Source: Desulfobacteraceae bacterium (GTDB taxonomy: Bacteria > Desulfobacterota > Desulfobacteria > Desulfobacterales > Desulfosalsimonadaceae). Taken from it: a stretch of DNA of 6,809 nucleotides. Of this stretch, positions 1 to 6,189 are shown in pieces. The DNA is taken from contig JAGGYV010000059.1 of NCBI GenBank assembly GCA_021162325.1, positions 1-6,809 on the forward strand, written 5' to 3'. A program made the translations under genes and the position numbers. Numbering within the stretch: position 1 is the stretch's first letter; every line of letters begins with the position of its first letter. Below the pieces are notes generated by a model. That model saw only the letters and a program-made list of their open reading frames with translations. It had not been told where the DNA came from and did not search any database.

Positions 1-245
1 ACATTATGGGGAACGGTTTCAAATTTCTCAAGGGGAGGGGAACCAACACGGGCGCTTGGTGAATCCGGCCGTAAAAATTGCGGCCAGGCTTCTTCCAGTT
101 CAATGAGTTCCTTCATCAGGCGATCATATTCCGCATCTGAAATTACCGGTTCGTCTAAGACAAAATAACGATGGTTATGTCGATGAAGTTCCTGCCGTAG
201 AAATGCAATCCGTCGCTCAATTTCCGAATTCACACTGTCAGTCAT
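1..245 (-). CDS. ligA: NAD-dependent DNA ligase LigA, N-terminal 81 codons (partial)
   Basis: LigA seals nicks in duplex DNA during replication and repair, using NAD+ to adenylate its active-site lysine. The visible N-terminus is the family's Ia (NMN-binding) domain. Near residues 16-47 it reads LRQELHRHNHRYFVLDEP followed by ISDAEYDRLMKEL, and near 59-69 it carries the PDSPSARVGSP segment. By alignment with E. coli LigA, the NMN-contacting residues Tyr22, Asp32, Tyr35 and Asp36 correspond to Tyr27, Asp37, Tyr40 and Asp41. The usual His/Tyr at E. coli position 23 is Phe28 here, still aromatic. The ATG at 245 has an AGAGG-type ribosome binding site about 6 nt upstream, so the start is well supported. 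The adenylation lysine (KxDG), OB fold, zinc finger, HhH and BRCT domains lie beyond the left edge. The gene is in the same direction as the upstream nucleoside phosphorylase, 129 bp away. The identification is secure although only about an eighth of the protein is visible. Confidence 0.95.
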   Translation of the reverse strand, partial: MTDSVNSEIERRIAFLRQELHRHNHRYFVLDEPVISDAEYDRLMKELIELEEAWPQFLRPDSPSARVGSPPLEKFETVPHN

Positions 246-296
246 AAGAGCCTCTGTAAGGGTTGAATTCAATGCTATTAACTTAAGAGGTCCAAT

Positions 297-325
297 GTAG
301 GGGCGGGGGTTATCCCCTCCCCTAC
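297..325. repeat. G/C-run palindrome between ligA and the nucleoside phosphorylase gene
   Basis: The left arm GTAGGGG pairs with CCCCTAC, followed after one C/T mismatch by GGGG pairing with CCCC, around a short GTTAT centre. It is an 11-pair hairpin with 5-nt loop. There is no T-run directly after it in the minus-strand direction, so a simple intrinsic terminator is not supported. It looks more like a REP-type dispersed palindrome, or a structure that could insulate ligA from upstream transcription. Its family status is inference; the palindrome itself is directly visible. Confidence 0.6.
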
Positions 326-374
326 GAATATGGTTTAAATTAATGAGATTGAGGTTAAATTGATAAGTATTAAA

Positions 375-1106
375 TTAATTATCATTAAAAAAATTCCGGA
401 GAATTTCACATATCTGCTGGCGGCGTTCTTTAAAAACAGGATTTTTAAATCCGGGCTTCCATTTCAGAGAAGACAGCTCATCGGAAACAATCAGAATGCA
501 CCCCACATCAATTTTGCGAAAAGTACCCACAGAAAACAATGCCGCTGCTTCCATTTCCACAGCCAGCGCATTTTTTTTCTGAAAACAGACAACTTTTTCT
601 TTTGTTTCGCGATAAATAGCATCTGTGGACCAGACAGGTCCTTCATGAAACGTGACGTTATTCGTGGTAAGGGTTGATTTGATGTTTGTCTGGAGTGAAA
701 CGCACGGAAAGGATTCTGAATGTGGCGCTGCAGTATAATTTTTAGATGTTCCGTCATCAATAAAAGCTTTTTCAGGAATAATGACATCACCAATCCGGAC
801 ATTATCGGAAATCGCCCCGCACCATCCCAAAAAAACAACTTCACGAATACCCCATGCGACCAGGGACTCCAACAAAATTACCGCATAAGGGGCGCCGATA
901 AATGGACCAATAAGCCCCATCGAAGTATTGTCATACCCGTAATTCAAACGGCTCATTAACAACCGGTGTGATTTGCTTTCCCGGGTTTTTAACAGACGAT
1001 GTAAATAGTCAAGATCGGACTGGTTGGCAACCATCACGCAACGCGTATGCAGTTGCTGTGGTTTTTTACCCATTATCGGATTGATTATGGCCTCATGGGT
1101 ATTCAT
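375..1106 (-). CDS. nucleoside phosphorylase family protein (PNP/UDP family 1)
   Basis: Enzymes of this family cleave the glycosidic bond of a nucleoside with phosphate (or water in the MTA/SAH nucleosidases) in cytosolic salvage. At 243 residues the length is normal. Visible motifs are MGLIGPFIGAPYA (63-75); FLGWCGAI (92-99) in the place of the family's GxxG phosphate loop; GDVIIPEKAFIDDGTS (106-121); GPVWSTDAIYRET (156-168); AVEMEAAALF (182-191), the ribose-binding E-M-E signature; and IVSDEL (206-211). Asp209 falls where purine-acting members (E. coli PNP, MTA/SAH nucleosidase) have their catalytic aspartate, so a purine substrate is plausible. The overall look, however, also resembles archaeal/thermophile uridine phosphorylase-like proteins, so substrate is not assigned. 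The ATG at 1106 has no convincing Shine-Dalgarno. It is the only ATG before an in-frame stop at 1128-1130, and Met12 is a weaker alternative. The gene lies 121 bp downstream of the small PC4-like gene on the same strand. Confidence 0.88.
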   Translation of the reverse strand: MNTHEAIINPIMGKKPQQLHTRCVMVANQSDLDYLHRLLKTRESKSHRLLMSRLNYGYDNTSMGLIGPFIGAPYAVILLESLVAWGIREVVFLGWCGAISDNVRIGDVIIPEKAFIDDGTSKNYTAAPHSESFPCVSLQTNIKSTLTTNNVTFHEGPVWSTDAIYRETKEKVVCFQKKNALAVEMEAAALFSVGTFRKIDVGCILIVSDELSSLKWKPGFKNPVFKERRQQICEILRNFFNDN

Positions 1107-1161
1107 AGAGATATCTGCGTTTATCTTTTATGAGATATTTAAAAAAAAGGTTGAAAGTCGA

Positions 1162-1216
1162 AGGCTGAAGGATAAAACGTATCGATCCTTCCCTAAAGAC
1201 CTTCTACCTTCAGCCT
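1162..1216. repeat. inverted repeat AGGCTGAAGG / CCTTCAGCCT
   Basis: A perfect 10-bp inverted repeat (1162-1171 and 1207-1216) encloses a second, overlapping pair, AAGGAT (1168-1173) and ATCCTT (1185-1190). The two pairings share bases, so they are alternatives. The element fills much of the 121-bp space between the PC4-like gene and the nucleoside phosphorylase gene. No T-tract follows on either side that would make a standard terminator. On the plus strand an A-run precedes the left arm (1139-1148), which read on the minus strand is a T-run about 14 nt beyond the stem. A poor minus-strand terminator is therefore conceivable. Confidence 0.5.
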
Positions 1217-1227
1217 AAACCCCTAAT

Positions 1228-1488
1228 CTATTTCATCGGATCAACCCGGGCGGTCATTTCTTCTTTTATCTCATCAATCGTGTCATAAAGCCACATGACA
1301 TCTTCGATGGTCAGCCGCCCCGCTTTTGCCGGCCGTCTTTCCGTTCCGTCTTTTTTCATCAAAATACGCGGACCAATCTGAAGCTTCGGCTCACCGTCCC
1401 CGTACTGATTAATAGAAACCATCAGACCGGTCTCTTCGCATTTCCATTCTTTGAGCGTTTTATCTTTATCTGGATCATAACCTGCCAT
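1228..1488 (-). CDS. small conserved-looking protein with a PC4/YdbC-like fold (putative ssDNA/RNA binder)
   Basis: This is an 86-residue soluble protein with no signal peptide, membrane segment or cysteine pair (one Cys at 17). The order of elements resembles the PC4/YdbC single-stranded nucleic-acid-binding domain. Short beta strands at about 11-17 and 21-29 (GLMVSINQY) are followed by a strand ending in a charged hairpin (EPKLQIGPRILMKKDG, 33-48), a basic turn (ERRPAKAGRL, 50-59), then an amphipathic helix TIEDVMWLYDTIDEIKEEM (60-78). In PC4 proteins the corresponding parts are a strand with KDG, a P-x-K-G-I-x-L turn and a helix ending in an I-D-E-type segment. The assignment is by pattern, not by a database search. 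The start is firm: GGAGGT at 1498-1503 lies 9 nt before the ATG. Codon use looks like that of its neighbours, so it is probably a genuine chromosomal gene rather than a shadow frame. If the PC4 call is wrong it is simply an unknown small acidic/basic mixed protein. Confidence 0.75.
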   Translation of the reverse strand: MAGYDPDKDKTLKEWKCEETGLMVSINQYGDGEPKLQIGPRILMKKDGTERRPAKAGRLTIEDVMWLYDTIDEIKEEMTARVDPMK

Positions 1489-1524
1489 AACCTTATACCT
1501 CCGTTGTGATTAACTTTCTTATTA

Positions 1525-1553
1525 ATGTTTACAGTAACTACGCCGATGGTCAA
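1525..1553 (-). promoter_or_regulatory. possible sigma70-type promoter of the small PC4-like gene
   Basis: Read on the minus strand, TTGACC (1553-1548) is followed after 17 nt by AAACAT (1530-1525), preceded by TG in extended -10 position. The -35 matches consensus at 5 of 6 positions; the -10 matches only 3 of 6. It would give a leader of about 30 nt carrying the GGAGGT ribosome binding site. It is tentative because the -10 is poor. Confidence 0.28.
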
Positions 1554-1672
1554 CAAACCCTGATAAAATGAAAAAGTGAACATTCTTCGTAACGTCTCAA
1601 TAAGTCAGGACAAAATAATGTACCCCGCAACCCTGTTTTTATAAATTTTACATACAACATATCGTGGATTAT

Positions 1673-1690
1673 GGAAACCTAAAGGTTTCC
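1673..1690. repeat. palindrome GGAAACC-TAAA-GGTTTCC
   Basis: A perfect 7-bp stem (8 bp if the closing T/A is counted) with a TAAA loop. It is directly followed by GCTACA, and its right arm is part of a direct repeat that recurs about 97 bp further on. No T-run follows, so it is more like a dispersed palindromic repeat than a terminator. Confidence 0.65.
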
Positions 1691-1793
1691 GCTACATAGC
1701 GAGATGGCACAATCAGATGTAGAGGAGGCATTTATGCCTCCAAAACCTGGCTGCGGATAGGTTGCTGGGCAGAATCTAAAAGTTTCCGCTACA
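1679..1793. repeat. 18-bp direct repeats bracketing a small unit
   Basis: CTAAAGGTTTCCGCTACA at 1679-1696 recurs as CTAAAAGTTTCCGCTACA at 1776-1793, identical at 17 of 18 positions. The copies lie 97 bp apart and bracket the GGAGGCA palindrome. The layout suggests a small non-autonomous repeat unit, or decay of a larger one. Nothing resembling a transposase is present. Confidence 0.6.
1724..1741. repeat. palindrome GGAGGCA-TTTA-TGCCTCC
   Basis: A perfect 7-bp GC-rich stem with a TTTA loop, lying between the two 18-bp direct repeats. The right arm is followed by AAAA on the plus strand, so there is no terminator T-run in that direction. On the minus strand the stem is followed by CTCTACATC, again not a T-run. 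Confidence 0.6.
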
Positions 1794-1837
1794 AAGAGTC
1801 CTGGCCATAACCGAGTCTTTTTGAGAACATACCATTC

Positions 1838-3922
1838 TTAAGTTGAAATTTTCGAAAAATCAGCCACCCGTTCAAACAAACCGGATATTTGCCCCAAAAG
1901 GGCCAGACGATTTCTTCGCATATCAATATTTTCTGCCATAACCATGACATCATCAAAAAAACGGTCAACAGATTCCCGCATAGACGCAATATCGGCAAAC
2001 GCCCTGTCAATATGGCCATTTTTGATGTGTGTATCGACACTTTGTTTGACGTTTTTATACTGATTAAATAATGCAGATTCGGAATCATGCTCAAAAAGTG
2101 ATTCGTTAACAGTTTGTGTAACCGTTTCAGAGGAATCGGCCTTTCTGATAATATTCACCACACGTTTAAACGCAGTGGCAAGAATTTCAAAATCAGGTTC
2201 AGCTTTTAATTGTTGTAATGCATGGGCTTTTTGCCAGATCGTCGGGATATTGTCTTTTGAAACAGATAGAACAGCAGCGACGGCGTCTTTTGAAATACCC
2301 TCCTCTTCAAGCAGGTGCGCCATGCGCCCCTTTAAAAAATCTATAATTTTTTTTGTCAAACCGCCGACTTCAGATGCATTACATTTATTAAAAAGTTTAA
2401 TGCTCTCTTTGATGAGATCATTTAATGAAAATATAAATTTATTTTCAAGCGCAATCAATATAATCCCGTTTGCCTGGCGGCGAAGCGCATACGGATCCGA
2501 GGCACCGGTCGGTATCAGACCAATACTGAAGCAACCGCAGATTGAGTCAATTTTATCTGAAATGCTTAAAACAGCGCCTTCAACAGTCTCCGGCAAACGC
2601 CCGCCGGCAAACGTTGGCCGGTAATGTCCCTCAATTGCTGTTCCCACTTCGTCCGGCTCATTTTGTTTTTGTGCGTATACCCGGCCCATGATTCCCTGGA
2701 GTTTGGGGAACTCGATCACTGCATGACTGACCAAATCTGATTTGCATAAACCGGCAGCCCTTGAAATATGAGCAATCTGAATGTCATTCAGATTTTGAGT
2801 TGACGCCAAAAAAACAGACAGCTTTTCAATCCGAATTGTTTTGTCATGCATGGATCCAAGATCCGCCTGAAATAAAACAGCCTTTAACTTTTCTTTTTTT
2901 TCATCCAGCGAACTTTTTAAATCCGTATTAAAAAAGAATTGAGCGTCTGCCAGCCGGGCTCTTAGAACACGTTCATGGCCTTTTGCAACCAGATCCATAT
3001 CATTGGCTTTTGTATTATTAATAGCCACAAAATAAGGCATCAGATTGCCCTGATGATCCTCAATCGCAAAGTATTTCTGATGAACCCGCATGGAAGTAAT
3101 TAATATCTCTCGGGGCAGTTCAAGAAATTCATCATCAAACCGGCCGACAACTGCTGCCGGATATTCAATCAGATTGGTGACGGTATCCACCAGATCCTCA
3201 TCCGGTATCACATAGCCGCTGATTCGAATGACCGCTTCGTTCATCTGTGTGACCAGTTTTTCTTTACGCCAGCTGATATCTGCCATTACAAATGCATCGG
3301 ACAGGCGGTCAAGATACTGATCCGGTGAAGACAATTTTATTTTTTGGGGCGCCATAAACCGATGCCCGAATGTGTTTCTGCCGCTTTTTACATCACCCAC
3401 CTGAAATGGGATTACATTTTCTCCCAAAAGTGCGGCAATCGAATGAATCGGCCGCGCAAACTGGATTTTCAGGTCTGCCCAGCGCATGGTTTTGGGAAAA
3501 TTTATCGACAGTATGGATTCAGGAAGCATCTCCTTTAATACTGTTTTAGCGGCAACCCCGCGTTCTGTTTTTACAGCATAAAGATAGCGGCCCTTTTCCG
3601 TTTCCCTGACCTTTAACTGTTTTGGGGAAACACCAATTTTCTCTGCAAATTTTTGGCCCGGAACCGTCAGGTTGCCGCTTTCATCCATGGCGATTCGTTC
3701 GGGCGGCCCCATCATTTCAACGGATAACGGGGCCTGTTTTCCTGCCACATCATCAACAATAAGGGTCAAACGCCTGGGCGTTCCGTAAATATGAATTTCA
3801 CCATGCGCAATACGGGCGTATGCCATTTTTTTTCGCAGAATCGCTGAAAACGATTCCAATGCTGGAAGAATATATCCTGCCGGGATTTCTTCGGTTCCGA
3901 TTTCCACCAATAACCGATTCAT
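1838..3922 (-). CDS. glyS: glycine--tRNA ligase beta subunit GlyS
   Basis: GlyS is the large subunit of bacterial alpha2beta2 glycyl-tRNA synthetase, which charges tRNA-Gly. The alpha subunit carries the class II catalytic core and beta supplies tRNA recognition and HD-like domains. At 694 residues the protein matches the family's usual size. Landmarks, counted from the chosen ATG: the N-terminal LLVEIGTEEIPAGYI (4-18); RVLRARLADAQFFF (318-331); SDLVSHAVIEFPKLQGIMGR (395-414); DKIDSICGCFSIGLIPTG (456-473) continuing into DPYALRRQA (476-484); and the C-terminal anticodon-binding end FFDDVMVMAEN (655-665) with the final ADFSKI. The ATG at 3922 is preferred over the one 21 nt upstream (3943). 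It has AGGAG 5 nt before it and gives the N-terminus typical of the family, whereas the upstream ATG has no ribosome binding site and lies in a repeat. The gene is downstream of glyQ on the same strand after an unusually long 191-bp gap. It appears intact. Confidence 0.97.
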   Translation of the reverse strand: MNRLLVEIGTEEIPAGYILPALESFSAILRKKMAYARIAHGEIHIYGTPRRLTLIVDDVAGKQAPLSVEMMGPPERIAMDESGNLTVPGQKFAEKIGVSPKQLKVRETEKGRYLYAVKTERGVAAKTVLKEMLPESILSINFPKTMRWADLKIQFARPIHSIAALLGENVIPFQVGDVKSGRNTFGHRFMAPQKIKLSSPDQYLDRLSDAFVMADISWRKEKLVTQMNEAVIRISGYVIPDEDLVDTVTNLIEYPAAVVGRFDDEFLELPREILITSMRVHQKYFAIEDHQGNLMPYFVAINNTKANDMDLVAKGHERVLRARLADAQFFFNTDLKSSLDEKKEKLKAVLFQADLGSMHDKTIRIEKLSVFLASTQNLNDIQIAHISRAAGLCKSDLVSHAVIEFPKLQGIMGRVYAQKQNEPDEVGTAIEGHYRPTFAGGRLPETVEGAVLSISDKIDSICGCFSIGLIPTGASDPYALRRQANGIILIALENKFIFSLNDLIKESIKLFNKCNASEVGGLTKKIIDFLKGRMAHLLEEEGISKDAVAAVLSVSKDNIPTIWQKAHALQQLKAEPDFEILATAFKRVVNIIRKADSSETVTQTVNESLFEHDSESALFNQYKNVKQSVDTHIKNGHIDRAFADIASMRESVDRFFDDVMVMAENIDMRRNRLALLGQISGLFERVADFSKIST

Positions 3923-3927
3923 AGTGA

Positions 3928-3932
3928 CTCCT
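3928..3932 (-). promoter_or_regulatory. glyS ribosome binding site deciding the start
   Basis: AGGAG on the minus strand, 5 nt before the ATG at 3922. It lies between that ATG and the in-frame upstream ATG at 3943, and so argues for a protein seven residues shorter than the longest open frame. Confidence 0.75.
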
Positions 3933-3938
3933 GTTTTT

Positions 3939-4014
3939 CTCATAATCTTAATCTTAATCTGTCTTTTTATAAAAGACCTTCACACAAAAGAGTATGATTA
4001 TGAGTAAGATTAAG
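3939..4014. repeat. repeat cluster in the glyQ-glyS gap with alternative hairpins
   Basis: The 191-bp gap between glyQ and glyS holds three visible pairings. GTCTTTT (3961-3967) and AAAAGAC (3971-3977) form a perfect 7-bp stem with a TAT loop. CTCATAATC (3939-3947) pairs perfectly with GATTATGAG (3996-4004). CTTAATCTTA (3947-3956) pairs perfectly with TAAGATTAAG (4005-4014). The last two cannot form together, because the inner left arm would pair with the outer right arm. The sequence is built from repeated AATCTT/AAGATT units. In the transcript it ends 6 nt before the glyS ribosome binding site. The rest of the gap (4015-4113) shows no gene. Confidence 0.55.
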
Positions 4015-4113
4015 AATTAAACCAAATCATCATTCAGAGCAGCGCCAAATATCTCCGACCTGACCCGAAGGACCATATTTTCGACATTCAAATAAACATT
4101 AAAGTGGTGATCA

Positions 4114-4980
4114 TTATTTGATCAAAGGAAAACCCATCTCCTCTCGCTGCTTTACATAACCCTCCGCACAAGCGCGAGCAAGCGTTCTGATCCGTCCGAT
4201 ATACCCGGTACGTTCCGTCACGCTGATTGCACCACGGGCATCCAGTAAATTAAACATATGGGAACATTTCAAACAATATTCATACGCAGGCAGCACCAGG
4301 CCTGCGTTAATGGCATTTTTGGACTCAGCTTCAAACGTACTGAAAAAGTTAAACAGCATATCAATGTCTGCTACTTCAAAGTTATAAGTAGACTGATCGA
4401 CCTCCTGCTGATGATGAACGTCACCGTAATTGATCTGGCTGTTCCACTGGATATCAAAGACATTATCAACGCCCTGGAGATACATACAGATCCGTTCCAG
4501 GCCATAGGTCACTTCTACCGGAACCGGATGGACCTCTATGCTTCCAGCCATCTGAAAATAGGTAAACTGGGTAATTTCCATCCCATCCAGCCAAACTTCC
4601 CAGCCAAGACCTGAAGCGCCAAGGGTCGGAGATTCCCAGTCATCTTCAACAAAACGGATATCGTGATCCATGGGATCAATCCCCAGAACCTTCAGGCTCT
4701 GAAGATACAACTGCTGAATATCTGTTGGAGACGGCTTGAGAATCACCTGAAACTGATAATAATGCTGAAGGCGGTTCGGGTTTTCACCATATCGTCCGTC
4801 TGTCGGCCTTCTGGATGGTTGTACATAAGCGACATTCCAGGGCTCGGGCCCCAGTGTTTTTAACAAAGTTGCGGGATGGAAGGTTCCAGCGCCGACTTCC
4901 ATATCATACGGCTGCAATAGAACGCACCCTTTTTTAGACCAGAATTTTTGAAGCCCAAGAATCACATCCTGAAAATACAT
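4114..4980 (-). CDS. glyQ: glycine--tRNA ligase alpha subunit GlyQ
   Basis: GlyQ is the class II catalytic subunit of the heterotetrameric glycyl-tRNA synthetase. It activates glycine with ATP and, with GlyS, transfers it to tRNA-Gly in the cytosol. The 288 residues follow the family almost without gaps: QPYDMEVGAGTFHPAT (23-38), GPEPWNVAYVQPSRRPTDGR (44-63), YGENPNRLQHYYQFQV (64-79), DIRFVEDDWESPTLGASGLG (107-126), WEVWLDGMEITQFTYFQ (127-143), TYGLERICMYLQGVD (158-172), EVDQSTYNFEVAD (193-205), and FNLLDARGAISVTER (243-257). These cover the class II motifs and the glycine/ATP pocket. It starts at Met-Tyr-Phe-Gln-Asp, some residues shorter at the N-terminus than E. coli GlyQ (303 aa), which is common outside the gammaproteobacteria. 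The start has AAGGA 7 nt upstream. The gene begins 49 bp after the sugar kinase stop, suggesting co-transcription, and is followed by glyS. Confidence 0.98.
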   Translation of the reverse strand: MYFQDVILGLQKFWSKKGCVLLQPYDMEVGAGTFHPATLLKTLGPEPWNVAYVQPSRRPTDGRYGENPNRLQHYYQFQVILKPSPTDIQQLYLQSLKVLGIDPMDHDIRFVEDDWESPTLGASGLGWEVWLDGMEITQFTYFQMAGSIEVHPVPVEVTYGLERICMYLQGVDNVFDIQWNSQINYGDVHHQQEVDQSTYNFEVADIDMLFNFFSTFEAESKNAINAGLVLPAYEYCLKCSHMFNLLDARGAISVTERTGYIGRIRTLARACAEGYVKQREEMGFPLIK

Positions 4981-5029
4981 CTTTTTATCCTTATTATTTA
5001 AAATTCTTTATTTTGAGACAGATCCTTGA

Positions 5030-6091
5030 TTACAGAGAACCTGTTAATAATCCGTTTGAATCAATATCAACATCCAATAGACACGCTTCTTTTCTTTCTG
5101 AAAGAATCTGCTCCCAGACAATTTTCAATTCAGATATTTTGACCTCACTACCCAGTGCCCAGACACAGCCGCCACCGCCGGCACCGGTGAATCGTGCACC
5201 GCAGCTATGATCAAGAGCTGAATCTACCAATTTTTTGCCGGTATCATCCAGCACCTCCGATGTCATTTCAACACGGATGGCAGTTTCACGGTTTATCTGT
5301 TTTACAGCTTCTGCGATGTCAAATAAAACAAATGCCGCAACAAACGCACGGGTGCAGTTTGCAATTTCAACCCACTGGGTTCTGCATTCACCGGTGATAA
5401 ACTGTTTTACCCATTGGCTGTTAATATTTTTCGATTCATGGGGTATTCCGCAATATGCCAGCAGTAGATTTTTTGAAAATGACGTGTATTGTTCCGGATG
5501 CCCTATCGGCTGTCGCAAAAAAGGTTGAGAGGCCCCAGCGCCCTTCCAGTACCAGGCATTAATGCCGCCATAAACGGCAGCCAGCTGATCCTGAAATCCG
5601 CACGGTACACCGGCCACACTTTCTTCAATGCCATGGGCCAGCAGCGGAATCTGATCATGAGCAACCATGGGTCGGCCTGATTTTTTTAACAGTATATTAA
5701 ATGCAGCAATCAGGGCAACGGCAGCAACCGAAGAACCGCCCAATGCACTGCGCGGCGGAGAGCCGGATTCAATCATAATATGAATACCGTCAATCTGAAA
5801 ATACGATGCAATAGCAAACATCAGCCCCATCGGATGATCAAAAGGCACCTTTTCGACCGGGTATTCAGCGATTTTAAATCCCTTTGAGGATATTTTAATA
5901 TATCCTTTTTGAAACGGGACAATCTGCACCCGGGTGCGCATGGCAAGGGCGATATTAAACGTGCAGGGACTGAGATATGACAGTGGATAATAAAAACTGC
6001 TGATATCCAGCGTCCCCCCCATATCAATCCGACAGGGTGCGGATGCTACAATCCGATCAGATTGTAATATTTGGTTTATTTGACTGTTCAT
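5030..6091 (-). CDS. GHMP-family sugar kinase of unknown substrate
   Basis: GHMP kinases phosphorylate small sugars or related alcohols with ATP. Counted from the ATG at 6091 (353 residues), motif 1 SAPCRIDMGGTLD is at 17-29. Motif 2, the ATP-binding loop, is GSPPRSALGGSSVAAVAL at 110-127. GFQDQLAAVYGG at 166-177 matches the G-x-Q-D-Q region of heptose-7-phosphate and fucose kinase-like members, with Asp168 as probable catalytic base. Motif 3 GARFTGAGGGGCVWAL is at 298-313. The arrangement is closest to the D-glycero-D-manno-heptose 7-phosphate kinase/galactokinase-like branch, but substrate cannot be assigned. There is no signal peptide or membrane segment. A GTG immediately precedes the ATG (6094), and neither start has a good ribosome binding site. 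The gene is probably first in an operon with glyQ and glyS. No sugar-nucleotide or LPS genes lie nearby in the window to suggest its pathway. Confidence 0.88.
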   Translation of the reverse strand: MNSQINQILQSDRIVASAPCRIDMGGTLDISSFYYPLSYLSPCTFNIALAMRTRVQIVPFQKGYIKISSKGFKIAEYPVEKVPFDHPMGLMFAIASYFQIDGIHIMIESGSPPRSALGGSSVAAVALIAAFNILLKKSGRPMVAHDQIPLLAHGIEESVAGVPCGFQDQLAAVYGGINAWYWKGAGASQPFLRQPIGHPEQYTSFSKNLLLAYCGIPHESKNINSQWVKQFITGECRTQWVEIANCTRAFVAAFVLFDIAEAVKQINRETAIRVEMTSEVLDDTGKKLVDSALDHSCGARFTGAGGGGCVWALGSEVKISELKIVWEQILSERKEACLLDVDIDSNGLLTGSL

Positions 6092-6189
6092 CACTTATTT
6101 AAAACAATAGAATGAGATATATTTTTAATTTAGTTTCTTCTCTCTAATTTTTGTGTTTTTTGGGCAAATTTTTTTAAAAACTCAAAAAA

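Larger units (their letters stand above)
1489..1837. other. 349-bp gene-free spacer between glyS and the small PC4-like gene, with repeats
   Basis: No convincing coding frame is present. The half next to the small gene (about 1489-1670) is plain AT-rich sequence holding only its ribosome binding site and a weak promoter candidate. The half next to glyS (about 1673-1795) holds two tight palindromes and an 18-bp direct repeat, described separately. I see no stem followed by a T-run after the glyS stop, so where the glyS transcript ends is not evident. Confidence 0.6.

Noticed and set aside
491..844. 117-residue minus-strand frame inside the nucleoside phosphorylase gene
   Set aside because: It lies entirely within the motif-bearing phosphorylase frame in another reading phase and has no family features of its own.
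1801..1837. Intrinsic terminator directly after glyS
   Set aside because: The T/A-run near 1817-1823 has no adjacent stable GC-rich stem. GAGTC occurs twice as a direct rather than inverted repeat.
2175..2624. 149-residue plus-strand frame opposite glyS
   Set aside because: It is antisense to conserved GlyS residues. The composition (Ser/Ile/Phe-rich) is typical of a shadow frame, and no ribosome binding site is evident.
4017..4076. Short minus-strand frame in the glyQ-glyS gap encoding 19 residues from an ATG (31 residues if read from upstream without a start)
   Set aside because: There is no ribosome binding site, the length is tiny, and I recognise no family. It could be chance, though the open frame is worth comparing with relatives.
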